Shown in pieces: positions 48,685 through 57,928 of a stretch of 64,000 nucleotides of DNA. The position numbers were made by a program, and so were the translations under genes. The number at the start of each line of letters is the position of its first letter. Position 1 is the first letter of the stretch. Source of the DNA: Ammoniphilus oxalaticus (lineage in GTDB: Bacteria; Bacillota; Bacilli; Aneurinibacillales; RAOX-1); assembly GCF_003609605.1 (NCBI RefSeq), contig NZ_MCHY01000008.1, positions 372,001 to 436,000 of the forward strand, given 5' to 3'. Below the pieces are notes generated by a model. It did not search any database, had not been told where the DNA came from, and saw nothing but the letters and a program-made list of their open reading frames with translations.

Positions 48685-50058
48685 ATGATTGAACAAGGAA
48701 CACAGTCTGCGCGTTCGCTTGCGCTCGATGTATTGACGGAAATTGAACGCAAGGACGCGTTTAGTAATTTAGAATTGAATGCTGCCTTGAACAAAGCAAA
48801 TTTAACGCGTAGAGAAGCCGGGCTTGCAACTGAACTTGTCTATGGGACATTGTCCAGACTGAATACACTTGACTGGATCGCGACTCAATTTGTGAAGAAA
48901 CCAACCCATCGCTTGGAACCATGGTTGCGAAATTTACTGCGTCTGGCGCTCTATCAACTCCATTATTTAGATCGGATCCCTGATCGAGCGATCGTACATG
49001 AAGCGGTTGAAGAAGCGAAAAAACATGGTCATAAAGGAACAGTCAGTTTAGTGAATGGTGTGTTAAGAAATTACCTGCGCGAAAAAGAACAATTAAATCC
49101 GCCAACACAATGGCCAAAATTCAAAAAAATTGCGCTCGAACATTCTCATCCTGAATGGTTAGTGAAAAGATGGCTTTCGGCGTTTGGTGAAAAAGAAACG
49201 ATTGCGATGTGTAAAACGAATAATTTACCGCCGACGCTTAGTGTTCGCGTCAATACATTGCGCATTTCTAAGCAAGCATTTATAGCGCGTCTTCAACAAG
49301 AAATTCCAGACGCGGTGATTGAAGAATCACTCTTGTCAGATGTCGGTTTGCTCGTTTCCCATGCGGGAAATATCGCAAATTCGCCCCTGTTTAACGAAGG
49401 ACTTTGCGCCATCCAGGATGAAAGCTCGATGTTAGTTGGGCAGGCGATGGATGTCCAACCCGAAATGGCGGTGTTAGATACTTGCGCTGCGCCGGGCGGG
49501 AAAACAGCGCATTTAGCGGAACGAATGGGCAACCGAGGTTCGATTCTGGCTTTAGACATTCACCCTCACAAGCTGCAGTTGATCGATGAGACGGTCGAAC
49601 GGCTTGGGATAACCATTGTTGACACAATGGAGGCGGATGCTCGGGCATTACCAGAAAGCTTTCAGCAGGCTCAATTTGATCGAATTTTAGTCGACGCGCC
49701 GTGTTCTGGATTTGGTGTGATTCGACGTAAACCTGATTTGAAATGGCAAAAACAAGTCGAGGATATTACGGCGATCGCCGCAATGCAAATGGAGTTGTTA
49801 GAGCAGGCTGTCCGCTGTTTAAAACCTGGAGGCAAGCTCGTTTACAGTACGTGCACCGTTGATCCTGAAGAAAATGGGCGGTTGATTCATCGTTTTTTGG
49901 ATAGCCATACCGAATTTGAATTAGATCCTAGCCTAGTTGACGATATGCCGCCGCTTCTTCGTGAGCGCTTTCACCAATCGGGAGCGTATATTCAGATTTT
50001 GCCTCATTATTTTAGCAGCGATGGATTCTTTATTTCCCGTTTGCGGAAGCGAGTGTAA
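48685..50058 (+). CDS. rsmB: 16S rRNA m5C967 methyltransferase RsmB
   Basis: RsmB methylates C967 of 16S rRNA using SAM. The 457-aa protein has an N-terminal NusB-like RNA-binding domain (about residues 7-130) and a Rossmann methyltransferase domain with the SAM motif VLDTCAAPGGKTAHLAE. The two catalytic cysteines are in VDAPCSGFGVIRRKPD and YSTCTVDPEENGRLI. ATG 48685 has AAAGGGGGG upstream; GTG 48682 is an alternative. A terminator overlaps its stop. Confidence 0.95.
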   Translation: MIEQGTQSARSLALDVLTEIERKDAFSNLELNAALNKANLTRREAGLATELVYGTLSRLNTLDWIATQFVKKPTHRLEPWLRNLLRLALYQLHYLDRIPDRAIVHEAVEEAKKHGHKGTVSLVNGVLRNYLREKEQLNPPTQWPKFKKIALEHSHPEWLVKRWLSAFGEKETIAMCKTNNLPPTLSVRVNTLRISKQAFIARLQQEIPDAVIEESLLSDVGLLVSHAGNIANSPLFNEGLCAIQDESSMLVGQAMDVQPEMAVLDTCAAPGGKTAHLAERMGNRGSILALDIHPHKLQLIDETVERLGITIVDTMEADARALPESFQQAQFDRILVDAPCSGFGVIRRKPDLKWQKQVEDITAIAAMQMELLEQAVRCLKPGGKLVYSTCTVDPEENGRLIHRFLDSHTEFELDPSLVDDMPPLLRERFHQSGAYIQILPHYFSSDGFFISRLRKRV

Positions 50059-50086
50059 AAACAAGGTCTGTGGACTTTGTTTTTTT
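50057..50086 (+). terminator. Terminator after rsmB
   Basis: Stem AAAAACAAGGTC (50057-50068) pairs with 50073-50084 with one G-U pair and a TGTG loop, followed by Ts. It overlaps the rsmB stop codon. Confidence 0.85.
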
Positions 50087-50158
50087 CCGAAATCATGTGG
50101 TAAAATAGGGATTTGAATCATCGCATGAACGGTTACAATACAATTAAAAGAGAAAGAA

Positions 50159-51253
50159 ATGGTGATAGATTTGAAACCGTTGATTTATGATATGAGATTT
50201 GAGGCTCTGCAACAATGGCTGGAGAGTAAGGGTGAAAAAAAGTTTCGGGCCGGACAAATCTTTGATTGGTTATATGTAAAAAGGGTTGATCAATTCGAGC
50301 AGATGACAAACTTATCGAAGTCGTTGAGAGATTTGTTGCAAGATCATTTTACGTTGGCGGGATTGCGTGAAATTACACACCAAGAGTCAGCGGACGGAAC
50401 GATTAAGTTCCTATTCTCTTTGCATGACGGTCACGCGATTGAAACGGTGATCATGCGACACAATTACGGCAACAGTGTTTGTGTGACGACTCAAGTCGGT
50501 TGTAGAATCGGGTGCACCTTTTGCGCCTCGACAATCGGCGGCCTAAAGCGTGATCTGACAGCGGGAGAAATCGTCTCGCAAGTGTTAATGGCTCAAAAGA
50601 TGCTAGATCAGCAAGAACAACGAGCAAGCCACGTCGTCGTCATGGGGATTGGCGAGCCGTTTGAAAATTTTACAGCGTTGCTTGATTTCCTATATGTGAT
50701 AAATCACGAACGGGGACTTAATATCGGTCAGCGCCATATCACGGTATCAACGAGCGGAATCGTTCCGAAGATTTACGCGTGGGCGGATGATATGAATCAA
50801 TTTAACTTAGCGGTTTCGTTGCATGCCCCAAACAATGAGATCCGCTCGCGCCTGATGCCAATTAATCGCGGTTTCCCGTTAATAGAATTGATGAAAGCGT
50901 GTCGTTATTATGTAGACAAAACAGGCCGCCGCATCACCTTTGAGTATGGATTATTTGGCGGGGTTAACGACAAGCCCGCTCATGCGGAAGAATTAGCGGA
51001 ATTGATTGGCGATCTGAACTGTCATGTCAATCTCATTCCTGTGAACTATGTCCCAGAACGAGAGTATACGCGAACATCGCGAGATGATATTTTTGCCTTT
51101 TTAAAGACGTTGCAGAATAAAGGAATTAACGCTACGATCCGTCGCGAACACGGCAGTGATATCGCCGCGGCCTGCGGTCAATTGCGAGCCCAACATGCGC
51201 AAAAGGATCAAAAATTAACAAAAGAGGGCAAGAAAGAGAAAGTTTCTAAGTGA
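50159..51253 (+). CDS. rlmN: Dual-specificity rRNA/tRNA m2A methyltransferase RlmN
   Basis: RlmN is a radical SAM enzyme that methylates C2 of A2503 in 23S rRNA and A37 of some tRNAs. The 364-aa product has the CX3CX2C cluster motif in [15 protein letters not shown], the GEPFEN motif and the methyl-carrying cysteine near the C-terminus in [14 protein letters not shown] Lys-rich tail follows. The ATG at 50159 has only a weak AGAGAAAGA site; TTG at 50171 is possible. prpC follows after 15 nt. Confidence 0.95.
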   Translation: MVIDLKPLIYDMRFEALQQWLESKGEKKFRAGQIFDWLYVKRVDQFEQMTNLSKSLRDLLQDHFTLAGLREITHQESADGTIKFLFSLHDGHAIETVIMRHNYGNSVCVTTQVGCRIGCTFCASTIGGLKRDLTAGEIVSQVLMAQKMLDQQEQRASHVVVMGIGEPFENFTALLDFLYVINHERGLNIGQRHITVSTSGIVPKIYAWADDMNQFNLAVSLHAPNNEIRSRLMPINRGFPLIELMKACRYYVDKTGRRITFEYGLFGGVNDKPAHAEELAELIGDLNCHVNLIPVNYVPEREYTRTSRDDIFAFLKTLQNKGINATIRREHGSDIAAACGQLRAQHAQKDQKLTKEGKKEKVSK

Positions 51254-51268
51254 TGAGGTGAAACGGGA

Positions 51269-52039
51269 ATGGATGCAGCCTACAAAACACATATCGGCTG
51301 TGTAAGAGCCTTGAATGAGGACACGGGAGCGGTTGTGCATCTGTCGGAAGGTCATTTGATGGCAATCGTCGCCGATGGGATGGGTGGTCATAAGGCTGGC
51401 GATGTCGCTAGTCTGATGGCGGTCGATATTATTAAAATGGAGCTGCAGGGAACAGAACTGACAAGTTCACTGACTCCCGAAGCTGGAATCGATCTGTTGG
51501 ATCGAGCGATCCTTAAGGCTAACGACGCTATTTTTGAATATGCGAACAGTAATGACGATTGTCACGGGATGGGGACAACGGTCGTTGTATCCTTGCTTAA
51601 TCCAGAGTGGCTTGTCATCGGGCATATTGGGGATAGTCGCATTTATCGAATCGCGGGCGAAGAGATTAAGCAATTGACAGAAGATCATTCACTTGTCAAT
51701 GAACTTTTAAAAAATGGTCAAATTACGAGAGAAGAGGCCATTCATCACCCACAGCGCAATGTGCTCGTTAAAGCGTTAGGCACTGATCGAAGTGTCGATG
51801 TAGAATTAAAAGCTTTGGCTTGGGATCCAGAGGACAAATTGTTGCTATGTTCTGACGGACTATCCAATAAAGTTCCGCCGCAAGCCATGCTGCAGACGAT
51901 TCAACAATCAACCACTCCTGATTCCGCAGTAGAACACCTAATCCATCTCGCTTTACAAGCTGGCGGGGAAGACAATGCGACGGCGATCGTAATTGCAAAC
52001 TCCAAAGCGTCACAGGAGCGAAATGGGGTGTCTGAATGA
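51269..52039 (+). CDS. prpC: PP2C-family Ser/Thr phosphatase PrpC (Stp)
   Basis: PrpC dephosphorylates substrates of the adjacent PASTA kinase PrkC. The 256-aa protein has PP2C metal-binding motifs: NEDTGAV (about residues 14-20), VADGMGGHKAGDVAS, IGHIGDSRIYRI, LCSDGLSNKV and GGEDNATAIVI, with the metal-ligand aspartates all present. ATG 51269 has GAGGTG upstream. It overlaps prkC by an ATGA, so kinase and phosphatase are made together. Confidence 0.96.
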   Translation: MDAAYKTHIGCVRALNEDTGAVVHLSEGHLMAIVADGMGGHKAGDVASLMAVDIIKMELQGTELTSSLTPEAGIDLLDRAILKANDAIFEYANSNDDCHGMGTTVVVSLLNPEWLVIGHIGDSRIYRIAGEEIKQLTEDHSLVNELLKNGQITREEAIHHPQRNVLVKALGTDRSVDVELKALAWDPEDKLLLCSDGLSNKVPPQAMLQTIQQSTTPDSAVEHLIHLALQAGGEDNATAIVIANSKASQERNGVSE

Positions 52040-53979
52040 TTGGAAGACGACTGGGCGGTCGCTACGAAGTGAAGCAGCGTGTTGGCGGCGGTGGAATGGC
52101 CGTCGTTTATAAAGCTCATGATAACTTGTTAAATCGGACAGTTGCTTTAAAAATTTTGCGTTCTCAATTTGGCCATGATGATGATTTCATCACACGCTTT
52201 CGCCGTGAAGCGCAAGCAGCCGCAAGTCTTTCTCATGCGAATGTCGTTAATGTTTATGATGTAGGAGTGGAAGACGATATTCAATATATCGTCATGGAAT
52301 ATGTTGAAGGACAAACTTTAAAAGAACTGATTATTGATCAAGGCGCGCTTCCCGTTGAACAAGCGGTGGAGATCGCGATGCAAATCTGCGACGCGTTGGA
52401 GCATGCCCACCATAACCATATTATTCATCGTGATATTAAACCGCATAACATTTTAATGGGGAAAAACGGACGGGTGAAAGTAACCGATTTTGGAATTGCC
52501 CGCGCAGTCAGCTCCGCTACGATTACCCATACAGGTTCGGTAATCGGTTCTGTTCACTACTTTTCACCGGAACAAGCCCGCGGCGGGATAAGCGGAGAAA
52601 AATCGGACATCTATTCGCTTGGGATTGTCTTGTATGAAATGATCACGGGCAGTGTTCCTTTTTCAGGAGATTCGCCGATCAGTGTTGCTCTGAAACATTT
52701 GCAAGAAGAAATTATTGCGCCGCGCGAGATCAACCCATCTTTGCCGCAAAGTTTAGAAAATGTCGTCTTGCGCGCGCTCGTGAAAGACCCGTTGTATCGC
52801 TACCAATCCGCTCGAGAGATGCAACTAGATCTAAAAACATGTCTTAATCTAGAGCGGCTGAACGAACCGAAATTCGTTGTCGAACATGACGATGAAGAAG
52901 CGACGCGGATGGTTCCCGCGATAACGCCAGCCATGCTAAGAGAGCATGAAATGTCGATGAAAGAAGACGAGGCGGAGCAGGAAGAACAGGTTGTCGAGGA
53001 TGGCGATTCTAGCATTTCGACAAAGCAAAGACCGAAATGGGTCAAACCCGCTAGTTGGACTGGTTTTATTACTTTATTAATTATTGCGCTAATTTACAGT
53101 TTCAATCTTTTAATTGGCATGATTTACGTGCCGGAGCTAGTGATGCCGTCAGTGGAAGGGATGCCTTTAGAGGAAGCGCAAAACGAGCTAATAGCTAAGG
53201 GACTGAAACCGGTTGTGCACACCCGACCAAGTGATGAGATCCCTGAAAACGAGGTCATACGTCAGTCCCCGCCTGCGGACATGAGAGTCAAGAAAAACAG
53301 CGAAGTGATTCTAATTGTTAGCCAAGGCGAAAAAGAGGTTATGATGCCAAAGATGATTGCGGAGTCTGAAGAATTAATTGAGGAACTACTAGGAAGATAC
53401 AACCCAACGATTGAACGAAAATCGAGCGATGAGTATGCGGCGGGAATTATTATGGCGCAACAACCGCCAGAAGGAGAGATGTTTCTTCCTTCAGGAACAG
53501 ATATTATTATTACGGTTAGTCGCGGTAAGGAAACCGTGAGAATGCCAACGCTGATTGGCTTGAAGGTGAGGGAAGCGGAAAATTTATTGCGTGAAAACGG
53601 GCTAAAAAGAGGGAAGATCAAGGAAGAACCGAGTTACATGGAGAAAGGGACCGTATTTCGGCAATATCCTTTTCAGCCCGGCTCTCAAGCATCACCAGGA
53701 ACGGAAATAGAACTGGGCGTGAGCAGCGGTTATCCTTCTGAAGCCAAAACAGTGACAGAACCCGTGCTCGTGCTTGTCGATGATGAACCGACGGATATTC
53801 GGATCGTTGTGACGGATGCCCGCGGAAAAAACCGAGAGCTAATTAAAAAAACGATTCAGCAGTCCGATACGTTTGATGTAGAGGTCGTTGTATCCCCGAC
53901 GCAAGACGGGACGATCATGATCTATAAAAATGGCGAGTTTATTGAGAGAAGGCCAGTTCCTTATGAAGATGTTTCTTAA
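52036..53979 (+). CDS. prkC: PASTA-domain Ser/Thr protein kinase PrkC
   Basis: PrkC is a membrane sensor kinase that binds muropeptides and controls germination, cell-wall metabolism and translation factors. The 647-aa protein has a Hanks kinase domain (about residues 8-270) with GGGGMAVVYKA, the lysine of VALKIL, HRDIKPHNILM, DFGIARA and SPEQARG. An acidic linker, one membrane helix (about 338-358) and three PASTA repeats (about 360-568) follow, then a C-terminal domain of about 75 residues. Order and length match B. subtilis PrkC. rsgA would normally follow but is displaced by an insertion. Confidence 0.96.
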   Translation: MIGRRLGGRYEVKQRVGGGGMAVVYKAHDNLLNRTVALKILRSQFGHDDDFITRFRREAQAAASLSHANVVNVYDVGVEDDIQYIVMEYVEGQTLKELIIDQGALPVEQAVEIAMQICDALEHAHHNHIIHRDIKPHNILMGKNGRVKVTDFGIARAVSSATITHTGSVIGSVHYFSPEQARGGISGEKSDIYSLGIVLYEMITGSVPFSGDSPISVALKHLQEEIIAPREINPSLPQSLENVVLRALVKDPLYRYQSAREMQLDLKTCLNLERLNEPKFVVEHDDEEATRMVPAITPAMLREHEMSMKEDEAEQEEQVVEDGDSSISTKQRPKWVKPASWTGFITLLIIALIYSFNLLIGMIYVPELVMPSVEGMPLEEAQNELIAKGLKPVVHTRPSDEIPENEVIRQSPPADMRVKKNSEVILIVSQGEKEVMMPKMIAESEELIEELLGRYNPTIERKSSDEYAAGIIMAQQPPEGEMFLPSGTDIIITVSRGKETVRMPTLIGLKVREAENLLRENGLKRGKIKEEPSYMEKGTVFRQYPFQPGSQASPGTEIELGVSSGYPSEAKTVTEPVLVLVDDEPTDIRIVVTDARGKNRELIKKTIQQSDTFDVEVVVSPTQDGTIMIYKNGEFIERRPVPYEDVS

Positions 53980-55040
53980 TTAAGGGGAGCGATAGGACAG
54001 TTATCTTAAATTTATAAGAATGTATAAAAACTTCATTAGTTTTTTGACCACTTCCCTGACTAAACTGTCATGTTTACGAAGAGCAGAAAGAGGTCAAAAC
54101 CTTCTTTTTACAACGACAATATAAAGTTGAAAGTAAGACCTGGTGAGGTCCTCGTTGAGAAAGCTGGATGGATTAAAACATCCGAACAGGTTCCTATGGA
54201 TGTAAAGTATACGAATCCCAGAGTATCTTTTGATGGAAAGTACTGGTACCTATCCGTTGGAATCGAACAGGAACTTGAAAAGCCTATTTTAACTGATGAA
54301 GTTATTGGGATTGATGTAGGCATCGAAAAACTTGCTGTCTGTTCCAATGGCATGACTTTTAAAAACATGAACAAGACAGCGAACGAAAGAAAGATTGAAA
54401 AGCGTTTACGGAGGTTGCAACGCAACGCTTCTCGAAAATACGAGATGAATAAGGAGGGAGGCCGTTTTGTCAAAACGCGCAACCTTATAAAAATCGAAAG
54501 AACGATTCGTTTGCTACACCGTAAATTGACGAATATTCGCAACAACCACATACACCAAACGACTACCGCTATCGTGAAAACCAAGCCTAGCTCAGTAGTT
54601 ATGGAGACACTAAACATTCAAGGTATGATGAAGAATAAGCACTTATCAAAAGCAATCGCTAAACAATGTCTGTATGACTTTAAAACAAAAATACAGTACA
54701 AATGTGAGAGGTATGGGATTCGATTCATTGAAGCCGATAAGTGGTTTCCATCTTCTAAAATGTGTTCGGGTTGTGGAGACATTAAAAAGGACCTGAAGCT
54801 ATCTGATCGTGTTTACCAATGTGGGTGTGGTTTGAAAATAGATAGAGATTTAAACGCTGCTATCAATTTATCGAAATTAGCAGGATAACACTGAAAAGTT
54901 ACCGCTAATGTGTAGGATTCGTTGTATCCGAATTTACGCCCTTGAAGTGTCACATCAAACGAAAGTAGCTTCGGCAAAATCGGACACACAGAATAGGAAA
55001 GCAAACGGAGATTTATAGATTTTTATAAGTCTTTGGCAAC
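53980..55040 (+). mobile_element. IS200/IS605-family remnant between prkC and rsgA
   Basis: The interval between prkC and rsgA contains only the truncated tnpB and its flanks. The left flank (around 54006-54030) and right flank (around 55013-55032) are AT-rich with similar TTTATA/TATAA blocks, as often seen at ends of these elements, but exact borders cannot be fixed. The right 150 bp (54889-55040) is where the element's right end and guide (omega) RNA would lie; stem-forming segments such as GAAAGTAGCTTC (54961-54972) are present. The rsgA ribosome site lies at or just outside the presumed right border. Confidence 0.6.
54070..54888 (+). pseudogene. 5'-truncated IS605-type TnpB (OrfB) nuclease
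   Basis: The 272 residues match the C-terminal two thirds of TnpB, the RNA-guided nuclease of IS200/IS605 elements. RuvC residues are present: Asp82 in IGIDVGIEKLAV, Glu179 in VVMETLNIQGM and Asp258/Asp260 in KIDRDLNAAINL. The zinc finger is Cys232, Cys235, Cys251, Cys253 (CSGCG and CGCG). About 90-100 N-terminal residues (wedge/REC parts) are missing, and an in-frame TAA lies 9 nt before the ATG, so the gene is cut off rather than mis-started. No tnpA is nearby. It separates prkC from rsgA, which are adjacent in relatives. Confidence 0.85.
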
Positions 55041-55048
55041 GGGGTTTT

Positions 55049-55921
55049 ATGCCCGAAGGTAGGATTATTAAAGCATTGAGTGGTTATTATTACGTGCTTG
55101 ACGAAGAGAAAACGTGGCAGTGCCGAGCCCGCGGTGTTTTTAAAAAAAGAGGGATCTCGCCGTTAGTCGGCGATTGGGTTACGTACGATCAGGGCGAAAA
55201 TCAAGAAGGTTTTATTCAAACGGTTGCCGATCGTAAAACAGAACTCGTTCGTCCGCCGATTGCCAATGTTGAGCAAGCGTTCCTCGTGTTTTCACTCGCG
55301 GAACCTGTTTTCAACCCATTGCTGTTGGACCGATTTTTAGTGCATACGGAAGGCGCAGGGCTACGTTCCATCATTTGTTTATCGAAGGTCGATTTGTTAC
55401 GGGACGGTTATCAGGCGATCAAAGAGACGTATGAGCAAATTGGTTATCCTGTGTTGGCCACGAGCAAAAAGACGGGTGAAGGGATTCAAGAACTAAAAGC
55501 GTTGCTTCGAAACCACATTTCTGTTTTTTCAGGTCAGTCCGGGGTGGGGAAATCAAGCCTACTTAACGAAATATTGCCAGGTGTAAATTTACAGATCGGT
55601 CAAGTGAGCGAGCGGTTGCGACGCGGAAAACATACAACGAGACACGTTGAGTTGATCCCCGTTGAAGGCGGTTTTGTCGCGGATACGCCAGGATTTAGCC
55701 AACTTGATTTTTTTGATGTTGACCCCGAGCAACTAGGTTATCACTTTATAGACTTTAAACCGTATATTGCGGATTGCAAGTTTCGCGGTTGCTTGCACAT
55801 TAGTGAACCGGGTTGCGCTGTGAGAGCTGCGTTGGCGGATGGTCAAATTAATCAACAACGGTATGACAACTATGCGGTCTTTTTAGAAGAAATAAAAGAA
55901 GATAAGAGGCGGAGGTATTAA
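55049..55921 (+). CDS. rsgA: Ribosome small subunit biogenesis GTPase RsgA (CpgA)
   Basis: RsgA helps late maturation of the 30S subunit and is a known substrate of PrkC in Bacillus. The 290-aa protein has an N-terminal OB fold (about residues 1-65), a circularly permuted GTPase domain with G4 (LSKVDLL), G1 (GQSGVGKSSLLNEI) and G3 (DTPGFSQLDF), and a C-terminal zinc motif CKFRGCLHISEPGC. ATG 55049 has ACGGGG upstream, within sequence that abuts the IS remnant, so the element may have altered its initiation region and uncoupled it from prkC. Confidence 0.95.
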   Translation: MPEGRIIKALSGYYYVLDEEKTWQCRARGVFKKRGISPLVGDWVTYDQGENQEGFIQTVADRKTELVRPPIANVEQAFLVFSLAEPVFNPLLLDRFLVHTEGAGLRSIICLSKVDLLRDGYQAIKETYEQIGYPVLATSKKTGEGIQELKALLRNHISVFSGQSGVGKSSLLNEILPGVNLQIGQVSERLRRGKHTTRHVELIPVEGGFVADTPGFSQLDFFDVDPEQLGYHFIDFKPYIADCKFRGCLHISEPGCAVRAALADGQINQQRYDNYAVFLEEIKEDKRRRY

Positions 55922-55924
55922 ATA

Positions 55925-56584
55925 ATGGGTAAGCTGCCAATTAAAATTGCGCCATCCATTTTATCAGCGGATTTTGCAAAATTAGGCGAAGAGATCAAAG
56001 ACGTAGAAGTAGGCGGCGCAGATTATATTCATGTCGATGTGATGGATGGACATTTCGTGCCAAACATTACGATTGGACCGCTGATTGTCGGGGCGATTCG
56101 TCCAATGACGGAGTTGCCATTGGATGTGCATCTGATGATTGAGAATCCGGATGTATACATCCCTGAATTTGTAAAACAAGGGGCGGATATCGTTACGGTC
56201 CATCAGGAAGTTTGCCCGCACTTACACCGAACGATTTATCTGATTAAAGAACATGGAGCAAAAGCGGGTGTTGTTTTGAATCCCGCGACGCCGATTAGCG
56301 CGATTCAACATATCATAGAAGATATTGATATGGTTTTATTAATGACTGTAAACCCTGGGTTTGGCGGTCAAGCATTTATTCACAATGTCGTTCCAAAAAT
56401 TCGGGAGTTAAGAAAGCAATTGGATGAACGAGGGTTGACGCAAGTCGAAATTGAAGTGGACGGTGGCATCAATCCTGAAACAGCAAAATTGGTGATCGAA
56501 GCTGGGGCGAACGTACTCGTTGCCGGTAATGCGATTTACAATCAACAAGATCGTAAGCAAGCAATTGCGGCGATCAGAGGATAA
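55925..56584 (+). CDS. rpe: Ribulose-phosphate 3-epimerase
   Basis: Rpe interconverts ribulose-5-phosphate and xylulose-5-phosphate in the pentose phosphate pathway. The 219-aa TIM-barrel protein has [15 protein letters not shown], the metal-binding [16 protein letters not shown], the LHLMIENP-type segment (here VHLMIENP), [10 protein letters not shown] and [13 protein letters not shown]. It starts 3 nt after rsgA. In B. subtilis thiN follows; here a terminator and an unrelated minus-strand gene do. Confidence 0.96.
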   Translation: MGKLPIKIAPSILSADFAKLGEEIKDVEVGGADYIHVDVMDGHFVPNITIGPLIVGAIRPMTELPLDVHLMIENPDVYIPEFVKQGADIVTVHQEVCPHLHRTIYLIKEHGAKAGVVLNPATPISAIQHIIEDIDMVLLMTVNPGFGGQAFIHNVVPKIRELRKQLDERGLTQVEIEVDGGINPETAKLVIEAGANVLVAGNAIYNQQDRKQAIAAIRG

Positions 56585-56638
56585 CGGACGATTCAGAAAG
56601 TCGAGGATGAGCGGGCCTTCTGGAATGTCCGTTCTTTT
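56583..56638 (+). terminator. Terminator after rpe
   Basis: AACGGAC (56583-56589) pairs with 56627-56633, ATTC (56591-56594) with 56623-56626 and AGAA (56595-56598) with 56618-56621, with two bulges; four Ts follow a C. It overlaps the rpe stop. Confidence 0.75.
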
Positions 56639-56688
56639 ATGTCGGAGAACTCCTGATTATTTCTCTTCGGTCGTCTTCCAAAAATAAG

Positions 56689-56722
56689 AAGCGTAGGAAT
56701 GATCATTTTCCTACGCTTTTTT
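56689..56722. terminator. Terminator between rpe and the minus-strand unknown gene
   Basis: A perfect 11-bp stem (56689-56699 with 56708-56718) with T-run to 56722 on the plus strand and an A-rich left flank, so it may work in both directions. Confidence 0.85.
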
Positions 56723-56756
56723 ATGCTCGTTTTATCCGTCCTGACTTGGCGTCTGT

Positions 56757-57179
56757 TTACACCTTTTGCGCTTCCTTTTCCCAGAAGCCTTCGAACACTT
56801 CTTGTTTCTCCTCTTCATCTAGCATCCTAAAGCCATGTTCTTTCAAGAACGCTGCTAATGTTGGCGATAAGTCGGTAACGTAAATTGGCTTTTGGTATAA
56901 ATAAGATTCATACTTAATAAACTCAAGACAACGAATCGAATCTAGCATAGATCGAGGTGTATAGGTCATTTCCTCTAATTCAAGATGCTTATTGTAAGTT
57001 TTAAAATGAAATTCGAGGGAATTGTTCATGATCGTAATGAGTCCAGCTTCGTTTTTAGTAAACTCTCCGTCGATGAGCTTACAAAATTGCTTTAACCTGT
57101 TCTTCAACAAATAATTGGGAAAGATAACGAGATTAGTTTTATGAATTGGTGGCGGGGTAAATAGAGCCGCTTGTCCCAT
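56757..57179 (-). CDS. Hypothetical 140-aa protein in place of thiN
   Basis: A soluble, mixed alpha/beta protein starting MGQAALFTPPPIHKTN, with no signal peptide or membrane helix and two cysteines (in QFCKLID and SIRCLEF). The ribosome site AAAGGAGG with 6-nt spacing is excellent, so expression is likely. I do not recognise the family. Its location and reverse orientation between rpe and spoVM, where B. subtilis has thiN, mark it as a lineage-specific replacement. Confidence 0.75.
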   Translation of the reverse strand: MGQAALFTPPPIHKTNLVIFPNYLLKNRLKQFCKLIDGEFTKNEAGLITIMNNSLEFHFKTYNKHLELEEMTYTPRSMLDSIRCLEFIKYESYLYQKPIYVTDLSPTLAAFLKEHGFRMLDEEEKQEVFEGFWEKEAQKV

Positions 57180-57454
57180 GGAAATCCTCCTTTAAAATCG
57201 CAATTTACTATACGTTATGCGTAAGTCGCATTTAAAAGAACGAGAGTTTGTAATTGTTGCAGTTTAATGGTGGCGATTTCTAGCTTGGGCGAAACTGATT
57301 TTTGTCCCCAACGTAAATTAGGAACATTTCTAGGAAGTAATTGAATATACTTTATTAGATCTAATTTGGTCATCTATCCATAGAAGCGCTGCGGTAGGTT
57401 GAGGACAGGGCTAATGTTTAGCTTGAATCTTTTGGAAGTAAGGAGGGGCCAGTC

Positions 57455-57535
57455 ATGAGGTTCTATACGATTAAATTGCCGAGATTTATAGGGGGAATGG
57501 TGAAGGCCATGTTGGGAGCCTTCAAAAAGAAATAA
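57455..57535 (+). CDS. spoVM: Spore morphogenesis protein SpoVM
   Basis: This 26-residue gene is easily missed. The product (MRFYTIKLPRFIGGMVKAML, then GAFKKK) is nearly identical to B. subtilis SpoVM, an amphipathic peptide that inserts into the convex outer forespore membrane and recruits SpoIVA for coat and cortex assembly. Pro9, needed for curvature sensing, is present. AAGGAGGGG lies upstream of ATG 57455 and a strong terminator follows. It is expected to be SigE-dependent; sigE is at 9.2 kb. I could not identify a convincing SigE promoter. Confidence 0.97.
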   Translation: MRFYTIKLPRFIGGMVKAMLGAFKKK

Positions 57536-57564
57536 AAAAGATACGGATCCGTATCTTTTTTTTC
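57531..57564 (+). terminator. Terminator after spoVM
   Basis: A palindromic stem (AAAAAGATACG with CGTATCTTTTT, centred on GATC at 57546-57549) followed by a T-run, starting at the spoVM stop codon. Confidence 0.9.
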
Positions 57565-57593
57565 GTTTCACTTATATTTTAAATTTTTTAGTT

Positions 57594-57627
57594 AAAAAAG
57601 CGCCCTCGATAAACTTGGGCGCTTTTT
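57594..57627. terminator. Bidirectional terminator between spoVM and rpmB
   Basis: AAAAAGCGCCC (57595-57605) pairs with 57617-57627. The A-tract and T-tract on both sides let it terminate the minus-strand rpmB transcript and any plus-strand read-through. Confidence 0.9.
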
Positions 57628-57691
57628 CACCGCATAAATACGGTTATACGTGTTTTAAACTCGGAAAAGAGTTTTTGTTCTATATAACGGA

Positions 57692-57880
57692 CTAAGCCCG
57701 TGTTACTTTTCCAGATTTAAGCGCTTTGGCGCTTACATAAACGCGCTTCGGCTTTCCATCAACTAAAATACGTACTTTTTGAACGTTCACTCCCCAAGTG
57801 CGCTTTTTCGCGCGGTTAGAGTGACTTCTTTTGTTACCCGTGCTGGCTCTCTTTCCAGTGATATAACATACGCGTGCCAT
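57692..57880 (-). CDS. rpmB: 50S ribosomal protein L28
   Basis: The 62-aa L28 ([20 protein letters not shown] start, [13 protein letters not shown] end) is highly basic and binds 23S rRNA. Start ATG at 57880 has GGGGGGTGG upstream; a longer frame from 57922 is rejected. Only one cysteine (Cys5) is present, so this is a non-zinc L28 form. It is transcribed alone on the minus strand, as in B. subtilis, between spoVM and the asp23-family gene. Confidence 0.97.
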   Translation of the reverse strand: MARVCYITGKRASTGNKRSHSNRAKKRTWGVNVQKVRILVDGKPKRVYVSAKALKSGKVTRA

Positions 57881-57928
57881 TTTTCCACCCCCCTGATTGA
57901 ACACCATCAGTATACAAAACACTTTAAC

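Noticed and set aside
54835-54850. Loss of one residue in the TnpB zinc finger (CxC instead of CxxC)
   Set aside because: CxC variants are found in intact members of this transposase-associated family, so it is not evidence of decay by itself.
57180-57454. SigE promoter for spoVM
   Set aside because: GAATATA and CATCTAT blocks occur near 57343-57378, but the spacing (about 21 nt) is too long for SigE.
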